Shown in pieces: positions 35,425 to 47,900 of a stretch of DNA of 64,000 nucleotides. The position numbers were made by a program, and so were the translations under genes. How positions within the stretch are numbered: position 1 is the first letter of the stretch; each line of letters starts with the position of its first letter. The notes under the pieces were generated by a model. It made no database searches and was not told where the DNA came from. It worked only from the letters and a program-made list of their open reading frames with translations. Where the stretch lies: assembly GCA_002633025.1 (NCBI GenBank), contig NMRB01000609.1, positions 111,568 to 175,567 on the forward strand, in the 5' to 3' direction. The DNA comes from Notospermus geniculatus (lineage: Eukaryota > Nemertea > Pilidiophora > Heteronemertea > Lineidae).

Positions 35425-38400
35425 GAATATGCTTAAAGGCTACAACCCCCTCTCCCCCCGCCGCTGCCCAGTAATCAAGTGGAATTCACGGTTTAATGAA
35501 GGAGTTACATTTACTTACAATCGATAAAGATTTCGTGTTATCAGTTTATAAACCGTTATCAATATCGAATGAGTATAAATCAGTGGACAGAAATAGCCTA
35601 GAGATGAATTAGCTTCTGTTGGGAGATTAATCAGTGCTTCAGACGAGGGCAACTTTAGATCGCGATGGCACAGGAGATGTTGATGTCGTAAAAAAGAGGA
35701 CGCGTTTCCCCCTTCCGACGTTAACAGCTCCGAGGAAGAGGAATAAGAGAAACGTAAAATCTGCCTTAAGGCGAAGTTGGTTGTAAGTCGCCCTTAGGGT
35801 TCTGGTTACTGTCACGTTACGATGGTGCAGCGTTTCTGAAGTCCATATGTGTAAATGAAGTGGTAGTCCCACAACTAAATGTTCCCTGCACTAATAGCGG
35901 TTTTTTAACGATCAGATGGTAAACAAACAAAAACCCAGGAACAGGTTTCGTAAAAAAGATCGATCATCACCGTGCCCATCCCCAGATATGATGCTACCAT
36001 ATGGCGATAATGCGTTCCCAGAGGAACCGGAACCAGGCTTTGGCCATTAACCGCCGTTACACAGAAGCTTCCAGCAACCTTCCCAGGCAGATCGGGACGT
36101 AGCTGCAACTTCATCAGTCGCTTCCTTTACGTATCGAAAGCAGTTCGAACACGCTTGGGAGGAGTCTCGAATCATTAATTGTCCCATGCAGCCACAACGT
36201 AACCAGGTTTCGTCGTAACTCTCTGCAAGTGTTACGAAGAAGATACAAATGAAGCCTCACCAACTATTTTTCTGCCCCTGTGTTTTCAGTCCACACAGCA
36301 ATCAACCACAGCCTGCTACATACAAAATAATTACCTGTTACACGACCTTTTGTTTGGCGTAAGCAAATAACGAGTGGTTTGACGTCTGCTGGTGGTGATT
36401 TTGTAACAAGCAGACGATCAGTGATCAATGAAAAGGGTAATTCACCCCTGTCATATTAATCACACATTTGATTACAGTAATTTCCAGCACCGTGGCCACA
36501 GATGGGATAAATTAATGTAGGAAAAAATATCCCACCGCGTGAATCTCGACCATCCTGGCGAAGTGAAAAGTTCAATAGAATAGATCGATGGCAATAACTG
36601 CAGCGAATATAGCACGAGGCCCTGGCGATACGCCAAAGGATCGTGTGAGGCATGCTGTCCCAAATGGCATTCAAGACTCTAAGCGGACGATGATCTTTGT
36701 CACCGGCGGTCCATCAAACAGCCATCGACTTTTTATAAAAGACGTCTTGAGGATATAAAGATTCTTTTTCAATAAACGACGATATTTCGGCTGATAATTC
36801 GTGAAAATAAAAACGTAATGGGTATAATAGAACTAGTAATGTACATCGTCAAGCAATGATTGCTGTTAACCTTTTCGATCGAAGCATTTCTTCTCTCTGC
36901 TTCATTACCATAAAGTTGTAACATATTGTAACGTGCTAACTGCTTCCAAGGCGAACATTTTCCATTATTTTGAGATGATGAGAATAGCGGAGGTCGGGAA
37001 AGAACATAAGTTGGTATTCAGCGAACGTACGATGATTTATAATACATGTAGTGGAAAGAGAATGTACCTTGCTGCACCAGGCTCAGTACCAACTGTGGCA
37101 TCATTACACCATAAGGTGAGAATGTATGGCAAGAATGAATGAGATGTGTAACCGCCAAAGCTTTAAATCCAGGCAATATTAATCAATATACCGTTACCCG
37201 ATACTCGTTCTGATATTTCGGCACCTGTTGGACAACCCTCTTCGGTTTTAATGAAAATTAGGGTCGTTTTGACAAAAACATAAATCTTAATTGCGACCAT
37301 ATGGAAACTAGTTGCCTAAGAAACCGTTGAAGGAAAATTCTAAGAAATGAGGCTGGAATGAATGAATTTGTGATAGAAACGGTAAAAATGATTACTTACC
37401 CGGTACTATTTGTCCGAATTGAGAATCCGTTCTCGATCGGTATAAAATTACAAAACGGTTTCGTTCTGTTTAGTATAAAAATATAAAATCTCTTGTGAAT
37501 GTGAATGTAGCCAGTTCTGCTTCGTTCTACTGCAAGCATGCGAATAAACCAGCTGATAGTGAGCGTCTGTCGTTTATATACCACCGGCTTCACTATCGGA
37601 TATCACTCCGCCACCATAACAAAGAACTATTTTCAATACGGGAGCAGAAGATTGGGATGTGCTGCTCAATGACGGACCAGAAAACAAAAAATTGACAGTT
37701 CGTCACCGTAATTTGATGGAGGGATACTGAATTTTGTATCAGAACGAATTTTAAAGCTTTGTACGATTTTCCGACGCAGCTCCGCGTATCATTATGAATA
37801 TCGATTTGAGTGAATCGGCTGTGTTGATAATGGTGTCACAGACGATAGCGCTGCCATTGGTCAACAGCTTTAATAATATATAATTTATGGACATATTATC
37901 TGTGGGAAATAGATAAACGACCCAGATGCATACATGTATGAAAGGCCAGCAGCTATTTCCATTCACGAAATATCAAACCTCGAACCAATGTGGCCATTTT
38001 CATATATTGGGAGAGATGGGGATTAATCCGTAGCCTGAGGGCGCGAGGCTTCCTTCATTCATTATCGACCAGTTCCGCTGATGACGTCACAAGCGGCATT
38101 ACGAATCCTGGTCGTTTTGTGAATGAACTATGAATGAAAGGCGGCATGGCTGGCGGTGTGTGTGTATTCATCAGAGTCCCCTCTGAATTAGAGATGATTT
38201 TCGACGAGGATGTTGACATTTACAGCCATTTCGCCTCCGCCTGTGTAGGATTAATTCCCAGCTGTGAAGATGACTGGTGTTACATCGTCTAGTGTGAAAG
38301 GCTAATGCTATAGCCATAAAAATCATCGCCAATATTATTGACAGTTTTTTCCTTTTTTGTTGTTGTCATTTTGGTGATTGTATTGCAAATCATCCAGACT

Positions 38401-39185
38401 ACAACAAGATGAGTTATATTGTTGACTTCATTAATACGTTGGTGGTGGGTAGACACGTCGCTAGTCAACTTCAATGTTGCCCTGAGAGACGCCAAATGAT
38501 GTGTCAGGCAAGGGAGCCCATGTGGTATCCCCTAGAATAGATGGCAGCACTGCATCATACCATTCTCTTACTTTCAGAAATTGACACAGGCGGGACCGAT
38601 GTCACTAGACAGCTAGGCCCTATAGTAATTATTTACCTGCCCTAAAATTCCCCACGGGCATGTTGACTCCGGGCCCAAGCGTATAGGTCTCTATCGCTGC
38701 ATTTATGGCCCCTGAGGTTGCCCTCAGTTTGTCAGTGTCAGTATTTTCATGTCACGCACATGGTACCCAGCAGGTACGCAATTAATATCTCGCTGTATGA
38801 AATTCAAAAGAGCCAGTAAATATAGTATCTGTGGCCCTTTTTATAATCACCATATTTTAATTTTAGATGAAAGCCATCGTGAACACATGTGGCGCAGTAT
38901 TAATGAGTTTCACTGGGTTTCATACGTAATATGATTCCTTAATGTCCACCTTCATGTCACATTGCAGTGCAACGCGACAACGTCTATTTGAGAAGTCACG
39001 GTTTCGTAAAGAGACATCACGAAGATAAAGTTAATCGCGAATCGTTCTCACGGAACGGAAGTGGTCAATCTTTATGACCTCCGCATCAGCTACAAACCTA
39101 CCCTGAGGCTGAACGAGGAATAGTTTGAGACCAATAGTGATTGAGAGACCCTGTTCATGATTGGTCAAAGAAGAAACCAGGTTGC
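35425..39185. other. Non-genic left part of copy A
   Basis: No exon recognisable. Stretches such as 35905-37567 are almost identical to copy B although no conserved protein is encoded. A TGACGTCA lies at 38082-38089. The block 37568-38849 has no counterpart in copy B, where an n marks the join. Confidence 0.4.
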
Positions 39186-39291
39186 CTGTTCACACGCCAG
39201 ACCCCGCACACTGACGAGGCCTGTTCACACGCCAGACCCCGCACACTGGCGAGGCCTGTTCACACGCCAGACCCCGCACACTGACGAGGCG
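39186..39291. repeat. Minisatellite, 3 x 35 bp
   Basis: Three head-to-tail units begin CCTGTTCACACGCCAGACCC and end GCACACTGACGAGG (one unit reads CTGGCGAGG). The counterpart in copy B has four 34 bp units. Confidence 0.9.
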
Positions 39292-40454
39292 ACGACAGAT
39301 GTAACATCTGCCAGTGTTTCCGTATGTCAGTGTTTCCCCTTATTGCTTTGGGAGCGCTGGCAGATAGATCAATAGGTTTCTTTGAATGCCGGTGTGAAAG
39401 GAATCCAAGTCCCCCTGGTATCAAAGTCCGGTCTTGTGAGTCAGTGAGGGACTCTGGCTAGAGAGACCATGACCATTCGAATACATGTATAAGTTTACAA
39501 TAGCGCGCTCTTGTTTGGCGGATCTGCATTCCTAGGACACTGACTCCTGTCACACAGGTAACTGCAACAGTTCCGAAACCGACAACATGAAGACGAGTCT
39601 GAGAGGTGACCAGTAGCGTTTCGTCTGTTGTGCCCTCGTGTGATGATGTATTCCATCGGCGACTCCGATTTCCCCGCATGTTTCTTCCTGTATCAGATGT
39701 CCACTTCGCGTATTCTTCGACTTGGTCCGACAGCAACCTGAGAATATCTTATAGTAAAGCTGATTATGGCGTGGTTTCCTTGGCCACAATCAGATGTAAA
39801 TCATTGCTCCAAATAATCTGGCAGACCAGAAACCAGTCCGGTAGACTTGAATTCGTGCTGTTGGGCAGAGCGACACCTGACATTTGCTCCAAGAACTACA
39901 TAGTAAGCCTTTCTTTGCAACACAATAAAACACGCACCATGCCTGCATGACGTTTTTGGACGTAGGTTACTGGTTTATCTCGGCCTATCATGAACTAAAA
40001 TGCTTCAACTGTTTTGGACCGTGGGAATTAGCAAGTTTTCTGATAGGCTTGTCCTGATGACGTCACGTCCTGCAGTCGCGCTGACGTGGGACAAAATCCT
40101 TCCTTCTGGCATTTCAGTCCGTGAATGGAATACTAATGCATTGTCAATTTATATTGGCGAGGTTTAAACTTCTTATATCGTGTTCTATTGAAATAATAAA
40201 AAGGATATCGTATATTGCAGTTGGCACGTGTTTAACACCGATCCTAAACAAAGACTTCGAGTATTAGCATAATGTGGAGGTGTCGTCGGAAAAAGGTCGT
40301 CCATCCCAATTTTCAACCCCGGTCGTTTCGCTTCAGCCGAGAGATGTCACCTTTAAAAGCTAGACATTCGAAAATTGAGTTTGAATTCCAAATAAAGGGT
40401 CTTATATCTGCACCGACTGCAACTCAGGCAAAAATGTCCCTGGTGGTTATTATG

Positions 40455-40528
40455 TGTAGGCTACCGCTGCTGGGTATGTCGGACTCGTCGACACATGGGA
40501 AGTCAAGGGTTCGATTCCCGCCGCTGTG
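40455..40528 (+). other. tRNA-like segment
   Basis: The stretch ends with AAGGGTTCGATTCCCGCC, a good T-arm/B-box. TGTCG-GACTCGT-CGACA forms a perfect 5 bp stem with a 7 nt loop at the anticodon position. The loop lacks U33 and the acceptor stem does not pair, so this is more likely a tRNA-derived relic or SINE head than a working tRNA. The copy in B is at about 54230-54303. Confidence 0.35.
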
Positions 40529-41942
40529 AACGCAAAAGAAGTCCGGGTGGTATTGTCCGGTAGTAGATTAAGCCTTTGTGAAGGATTATGTCGCTAATCC
40601 TGACCATAACCGTTGACAATGAATGGGGTTTGTGTTGAGGACTTCCGTTCCTTTCTCCTGGTGTAATGTTTTTCACTGCCCCCCGTTTGCCAGTGCCTCC
40701 CAACAAAAGACTGACGGAATAAGCCGCGACGTGACAATGGGGGAGGCACTGACCAACATGTCTTTCTGTTTTTGAGTTTCCGCCGAACAAAAAAGCGGGC
40801 GTTGTCATACGGGGGGCATTCTCATACATTACACCTGCCGAGCTGCCAATCTCTCCTCTCAAGACACGTAAAGCGATTCGCAGAATGAGCTGAGTTCCAC
40901 AGAAAGGTGGTTTCTGGAGAGACTGCGGAATAAACAGGCTGCGTGCTATCGTCGTTCATTGGAGGAATCTTCCTTCCGGACTTGCGTTGACCCTGTGGAA
41001 AATCGCTGCGTTCAACAACTCTATACTCGATATTCAAATGGCGGACCATTAAAAGGTCCTTGGATTCTTTCTTCTTTCTTCATCTGATAGCCTTAGCTTG
41101 CCCTCCATTGCGGCCGTCACCCGACCTGACTGGGAAGGGAAATGTCTCCAATTACCGTGATAAATAGCCCAGAAGATTGCAGATCTGCGTCCGCCATGGC
41201 TGGAACCGGAAGTGCCCGATGAGGAGGCTCGTATCTAACGTCTTCAAGCGGACGGAAGTAGGGTGACAGCCATTTCAGAGTTCCTTTTTGCTGAACATGC
41301 CTTGGTAGCTGTGGTTGACAATTCTGACGGCGGTCTTTTCCTATCTTCAAAGAAGAAAGATAGCGATTAAAAAGATTGTTTTGCTGAGATTTTGATGTTC
41401 TCCACAAAAGAAATTGTGGCGATATCAGATCATGTGGCTCAATAAGCGATGTCCGCCAGAGATAAGATGGATAGGACTACAGCAGCGTAGATGGTTCACG
41501 TCGGAATTGGGCCACACACCAAATTTTATCACCCACCGAAAAAAACCACGCTCTAAATTCATGGATGCAACCTTGTGATACAGAAATAAGTCCGGCGCTG
41601 AAACCCTCCACGTTGACGTCAGCGTATTCGATCTCCCGTTCTAACCTTGAGATCTATTCATAACGGAAAACACAGCCAAAAATCCGTTATCGAAAGTCAA
41701 TAACAACTCTGTTTAATGGCTTATTTATGATTCTTTTGTGTTTAAGGTCAACCTACCCCTCTCAAAAAAGAAAAAGGATCCCTCTCAAAAGATCATGAGG
41801 AAATTGACATCTATTTTTGTACATTTTCCTGCTGCTATATCAAAGTACGAGTGATTAGAGCGCGAGGAAGTCTTCCTGGACACCCACGCAATCCTCACCA
41901 ATTTATCGTCTGCCTCTGGGGGAAGGCCCATTCACCACTCCC

Positions 41943-42269
41943 GTGGCTGTTTACTACCGAAGTCAAAATCTATTGATAGAAAATCCCCGCCCCCGCGCTC
42001 CACTGCTATGCAACGAAAGCAGTCGTAGAACTGATAATCGACCGTTCACCAAGGATACCGGCTTTCAGGAGGAACGCCGTCTTCCGTGTGTGACGTCAGC
42101 AGGTGAAGAAATCGATGAACGTTTCGATAAAATGAAGGACGATACGGTTATATTCCAGGAGATCGACACGGAAGAATGCGTAGGCGAAGAAGCTGGTACT
42201 GCATGTGACGTCATGAAAATGTTGCCGCCAAAGATGGACGTGACGTCATGGTGTGACAATCTGCATTGA
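41943..42269 (+). CDS. Hypothetical 108-codon frame, identical in both copies
   Basis: The frame opens MAVYYRSQNLL and ends in an acidic tail (EEIDERFDKMKDDTVIFQEI, then further acidic residues to WCDNLH). The protein recurs unchanged at 55728-56054. A CTTTCAG just before GAGGAACGCC (about 42068) could be a splice acceptor, so the tail might be a terminal exon. I do not recognise a family and the frame also overlaps three CRE palindromes. Coding status is unproven. Confidence 0.25.
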   Translation: MAVYYRSQNLLIENPRPRAPLLCNESSRRTDNRPFTKDTGFQEERRLPCVTSAGEEIDERFDKMKDDTVIFQEIDTEECVGEEAGTACDVMKMLPPKMDVTSWCDNLH

Positions 42270-42892
42270 GCTGAATGGCTTGCAAATCTTTGGATCCATC
42301 ACTGTCCATTTACCAGTCTTCCATTATGCAAGAGATGTAGCTTGGTTTTTAGGTAGACTGCTTCCCGTCTTTTGCCATTCCACTCTGTCCGCAACGGACA
42401 CTAGCGCCGCGGTATTTTAGCGGCAAAGATGGGAACCAGTCAAAGTCAGTTTTGGTGTGGCTACTCTTAGTACAGCAACTACACCACAGGTGGCGCCAGC
42501 AATTCAGAAACTGAATTTGAGCCCAAAATGTTGACATATAGCACATTTTACTGTCACAGTCAGATCATATCATGTTTGGCTGAACTGCCACACCAAAATG
42601 CCTATTGGAACCTGCTTGTAGTTCCATGCCCTTTAAGAGGGGAAAAGATGCCCCATTCCTTTGGCAGCGTTATGAAATGGAATTCCTCAGGCTGTGGCCT
42701 GCAATGCTAAGTAGACTTTTCCTTTTCCAGTCATCAGCACATCTGTTGTTGCAGTCTTTTAACTGAGCAGTCCAGTGCTGTAATTTGTTTGGTGGCATTT
42801 TGGGAACCAAAATGGTATGGTGGCTGTCTCACAAGGCAAACTGTGGTGTGATTATCACTGTTCAACAACAAAATTAGTTTTAAGGTACAAAA

Positions 42893-42898
42893 TTTATT
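42893..42898 (-). terminator. Possible poly(A) signal of WD40 gene copy A
   Basis: TTTATT on the plus strand reads AATAAA on the minus strand, about 1.5 kb below the WD40 stop codon, of which 1.06 kb is an inserted element. The same signal is present in copy B at 56638-56643, about 0.4 kb below that stop. No closer AATAAA is visible in the minus direction. Confidence 0.3.
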
Positions 42899-43188
42899 TG
42901 TGATTTCAAACTCTCAATATTTGCATAAAATACAAACAAGTATTCAATACTAACAATAAATGATGTCACAAAATGAAAGCAGAATATCTGGACAGTCAAC
43001 ATGGCTAATCTCACAGTATCTGGAATTGATAATCATTTGATTCTAAATTGCATGAATATAGTGTAACAGTTTAGCCTAGTGGAAAGTACATACAGCTTAC
43101 ATGTATTTAATTAATACAGTACATGTATCTAACACTACAGTTCAGCCTGGGAAGGGCTCCTGACTTATGTGTGTTTATGAATACACTT

Positions 43189-44252
43189 CCCAGCAAACAT
43201 CGTTCATCTGGCCCAGATCTACTTTTTCTCTGGCAAGGTCTGGCATCATCTGGCCAGATGATATACCATCTGACCCAGGTCTGTTTTTTGTCTGGCAAAG
43301 ATATTTCATGAAATGTTGTATGAAGCCCATTTTTTGTGAAGTTGTTTTCCAGTAATCCTGTAAGGATATTTGACCTATCTTTGCACCTTGTCCAGGATTT
43401 TTTTTTATTTCAGATAAACTCTGATATGGTCTGATCCGGCCCAGACCTGGTAGGATCAAGAATCTGGCCAGGACCTGGCACGGTCATGGCGAAATTTTTT
43501 TTTACATTAAAACAGGTGATATAGGGATGAAAACTTAGAAATTGCCATTTTCTGCATTTTTACCCAACCAGATGAACTGTCTTTCTGTAATAATGCAGCA
43601 GTCTTGTCCAGGTCTTTCCCAGACCTGGCACAATCTGGAGGTCTGGCCTGATCTGGCCTACATCTGGAACAAAACTCTTTTTTTTCTCGTCAAAACTGGT
43701 GATAATGGGTCGAAGAAGTAATAAGTTTTTCACTCTCTGTACCTNNNNNNNNNNNNNNNNNNNNNNNNNNNNNNNNNNNNNNNNNNNNNNNNNNNNNNNN
43801 NNNNNNNNNNNNNNNNNNNNNNNNNNNNNNNNNNNNNNNNNNNNNNNNNNNNNNNNNNNNNNNNNNNNNNNNNNNNNNNNNNNNNNNNNNNNNNNNNNNN
43901 NNNNNNNNNNNNNNNNNNNNNNNNNNNNNNNNNNNNNNNNNNNNNNNNNNNNNNNNNNNNNNNNNNNNNNNNNNNNNNNNNNNNNNNNNNNNNNNNNNNN
44001 NNNNNNNNNNNNNNNNCCCCAGATCCGACAAGCCTATACTAACGGATCTGTACCAGATTACCCCCACGGATCTGAACCAGACTCTTCCTACAGATCTGGG
44101 CCAGACATGTTTCCCAGATCTGGGGACAGGTCTGGCCATGTTTGCACTTGCGGGGCTGACCCAGATCAAGATGCCAGATCAGTACCAGACCAGGATACCC
44201 TGTCGAAGCAGATCAGAACCAGATCTGGGCCAGACAGACACTGCTAGCTGGG
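43189..44252. mobile_element. ~1.06 kb CCCAGC-ended element rich in CCAGATCTGG words (insertion in copy A)
   Basis: The left end is CCCAGCAAACA and the right end TGCTAGCTGGG, which pair at CCCAGC and partly beyond. The interior is packed with degenerate CAGATCTGGCCCAG-type units in both orientations. A 272-base n run (43745-44016) interrupts it. Copy B has the uninterrupted site ATACACTTGACTG at 56921, so this is an insertion. It appears to have duplicated TT. It would fall in the 3' UTR or just downstream of the WD40 gene. Confidence 0.7.
43745..44016. other. Assembly gap, 272 n
   Basis: This is an unresolved stretch in the middle of a repetitive element, so its true length is unknown. Open frames spanning it are meaningless. 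Confidence 0.95.
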
Positions 44253-44373
44253 TTGACTATCTGACAGTTTAGCCACAGAAACATATGACTTACATTACAG
44301 CTGTAATTAAATGGGACGGAATGTAGAATCCTGAAATACTAGTAGGACAGGATAGGATGGACCTCAGGTTCAA

Positions 44374-44931
44374 TTATGCGAGGCTGACCAACTTGACGAT
44401 TGAGTCTCCAGCCCCGACAGCTATCCGTGCACCGCCTAATGTTGTATCCAGAGCCTGGACGGACTTCTTCATCTGAATGGATCCAAGGCACTGGAAGAAG
44501 AAAAATTTGTCTTTCATTGGTGGTAGCAGGGAGTTTTAAATGCTGATAAGGAAACACTAAGAAAGGGGCAATGCTTGATTATTTTAATGACTATTTAATT
44601 CATGATTTCACCAAGCATGAACTTACAGAAAGTTAATGACACTTAAATATCACATGTGACTTACCTCATCAGTGTCAGAGCTAATTACTTGGACACTGTT
44701 CGTCCCACTTCCTCCGGCGATAACACAGATGTCATTGAGGAATTGTGCAGTGTAGAGAAACTCGCCCCCGCCACCATGAGGGAATGGTATGTCCTTCAAC
44801 AGTTTCCCACTGGTGTAGTCCCACAGTTGTAGGGCATTGTTGGCCTGCCAGGAGCCAGTTAGGATTCTATAGCCCTGAAAAGGAAAAGCAGAGATCCTTC
44901 ATTTAGACTCCCTCTCCACATAAAGTGGTTT

Positions 44932-44963
<32 letters not shown>

Positions 44964-47900
44964 GAAGTAAGAACAACTCTTACTCTTACTTGAAGTAAGA
45001 ACTTTACCAAGACTGAGAAAGTGTATCATATGAGTTGGCTCTCAATGAGCATATCACAACTCGGACATTCCAGGTGCTTTACCATAGTCTCCTTACCCTG
45101 ATGTCCAAACCGTCACCACAAATATGTGGTCCTTTAATGCTTCTGACCACACCGTCATGCTGTCTCGCATCCCAGATCTGAAAGGAGGACAGGTCCAGGT
45201 TTATGGATGACCAGGTATATCATGGTACCAAGAATATATAAGTACCAAGAATGTACAACTCCGAATATGTGCCAGAAGTGAGTTTACTAATTTGCCTCTG
45301 ATGACCATGTAACTGAAGGGATCTTAGCTTGTGAAGGATTATTGTGTAGAGAAGATCATTACGAACAAAATGACATCTCCCGCAGTTGTATGCACTCAGA
45401 AATAACCGAGCTACAAAGCAGTTTTGAATGGACCATATTTTCGACAAATTGATATCGTACTTGATCTCTGGGTCGGGCACTCTGACCTAAACAGCAAATC
45501 CATGGTTTCACCAAAATCGAAAAAATTTTGTACGCCAGTAATATGTCTGTAACTTTACATAAGAATATTGCCGATATTCTAAATAATACAATTCAGTCAA
45601 CAACCGTTAAATCTAAACATTGCTTATTTAATTAGAAGGCCTATAATTACCGTACGCCCTCTATTATCAGAAAAAGTAACTTAATGCCCATCCGTTTGAT
45701 TGATTACTAAGTCGTACATTCTTGGTACTTATATATTCTTGATGGTACTGAATGAAGAGCTGAGTGTCAAGTAGGCCATAATTTAATTCTCCACAAACAA
45801 ATTGGGCTAATTTAATGTACAACAGGAGGAAACCAGAATCCCCGGCCAGATGTCGCCCTCTCTATCACATGGAGAATGGGTCTGACCAGGAATCGCACCT
45901 GGGACCCCAAAGGTGACAGGCATCAAAGTTCCCATTGTACACTCATGGAAAAAAGTAAATGGACAGCAGTTTTTCTTTAATATCTCCAAACCATTGCGAT
46001 GTAGGAGACTGAGCCTAACACATGTGATAGCAAATTTTCCTGGCTATCTGATGATATCAAAGTTCGGAAAATCCGGTGAAATCCACCATTGAGAGAAGGA
46101 ATTTTGTAAAGTCATGTTTTTGGCTACTTTTTTATTTGCAGGTTTTCACTGAAAATTTTTATTGGAGTGTGTTCCTCTCATCGAGAGCTTTCATATCACA
46201 TCTTCAATTTCCAATTATTTTAATTAGAAAGGTGGTTTTTAACCACTTTTATCGAAATTATTTTGCACATGCCAGACACACCTTTGAAAAGGCCCTCTCC
46301 AGCCTATTATGAGCTGTGTTGTCATTTCTACTTCACAATGAATGAGCAAAACCAAGTCATGGAAGGTAGTGGTCAGACGGTCAATTTCCTAAATAGGGTC
46401 AATTTCTAATACGGTCCACTTGTGATACTCCATTGGGTACTGGCATGACTGGTGGGTGACCAACTGTAAAGTTTATTGATCTAAATTCAATTTCACATTA
46501 TTTGAATTGTGTGGTGAATTTTCTATCAACTGAGTGCAGGCCTATAACCACACGCACACGTCAACACACAAAAGCTATTGAAACCCCATTTATTCTGATC
46601 TACTCAACAGGACAATGACAGCAAGGGATTGTGTCAAAGGTGTGTCTGGCATGTGTCGAATAATTTTGATAAAAGTGGTTAAAAACAACCTTTCTAATTA
46701 AAATAATTAAAATTTCAAGATATGATACGAAAGCTCTCGATGAGAGGAACACACTCCTATAAAAATTTTCAGTGAAAACCTGCAAATAAAAAAGTAGCCA
46801 AAAACATGACTTTACAAAATTCCTTCTATCAAAGGTGGATTTCACCGGATTTTCTCGACTTTGATATCACCAGATAGCCAGGAAAATTTGCTATCACATA
46901 TGTTAGGCTCAGTCTCCTACATCGCAACGGTTTGGAGATATTCAAGAAAAACTGCTGTCCATTTACTTTTTTCCATGAGTGTACCATTCTGATACTGTGT
47001 TATAAACAGTAATTGTTAATGAACTGTTCATGCTGTACAAAAATGTCAGTGCATGATCTATATTTTACCTTCAACGTGCTGTCCCATCCAGCTGACACAA
47101 AGATCTGGTTATACTCTGGGTGAAACTTCAGTGCGAAGACTCGCATAGCATGACCAGCCTTAGGGTTGTCGGGAGCTTGGGTCAGTGGACTGTAGCCTTC
47201 AAATGTCTTGATTGGCTGGAAAAAGGATATTATGTTAATGATTTTATTGCCACAGGTAGCTAAAATGAATGTGGTGGACAGCAATGACTGATAAGACGAA
47301 TGAATTTTTTTGCTAAGCTAAGTATGATGTTCGCCACCTAGAGAAGTATGACAGCTCAGCATTCCTTCTCACCTTGTTCGTTTCCGAATCATACAGACGG
47401 ACATTCAGGTCCTTTCCTGCCGTGGCAAAGGTGTACCCATCCAAACTGAAGTCAAGGCAGTTGATTTCATTGCCCTTCTCTGAAAGAGAATGTTCGACTT
47501 AGGAAAGACTCAAAATACGCCTTGACTGTGTGAAATTCCACACCATCATTAGTCTCAGTCGACATTTGTTAGCATTCAGTGAGGAAAAATGATTACCTTT
47601 TGCAGTCAAAGTTAATTAAACATAATTTGCATACCTTCAATGATCAACTGGTCATCACCTTTGTCAATGTCACAGGCGTGCACAGTCCCCTCGGAGGAAG
47701 CTGCATAAATCACACTTTGATGTTTGGGGCTGAAGCGGATGCAGGTCGTTGCCAAACCCCCATAACGTGATTTCACGACATCTCCCTTAGGTTTCCCGTT
47801 CTTGGCATCGAAGATCTGTGATGAAATCAACCAAAAGCATTCATTGATATTTTCACTGTTTATTTCCTTATCAGTCAGACACAGTCAGTGGATCTCTCTT

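Larger units (their letters stand above)
38082..42248. promoter_or_regulatory. Cluster of six perfect CRE palindromes (TGACGTCA)
   Basis: TGACGTCA occurs at 38082, 40058, 41614, 42091, 42206 and 42241. An 8-mer would be expected about once in the whole window by chance, so six within 4.2 kb is a strong local excess. This is the binding site of CREB/ATF bZIP factors. Most sites are repeated in copy B. No transcription start is visible, and an enhancer or a promoter of an unrecognised gene are both possible. Confidence 0.5.

Noticed and set aside
40503-40862. 119-codon minus-strand frame, repeated in copy B
   Set aside because: It runs through the tRNA-like segment and low-complexity DNA. The presence in both copies is explained by the duplication.
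41117-41407. 96-codon minus-strand frame, also in copy B
   Set aside because: A one-base difference in an A run changes the first residues between copies, and no family is recognisable. Presence in both copies reflects duplication only.
43690-44247. Long open frames on both strands across the n run
   Set aside because: Most of their length is undetermined sequence, and the rest is the translated CCAGATCTGG repeat.
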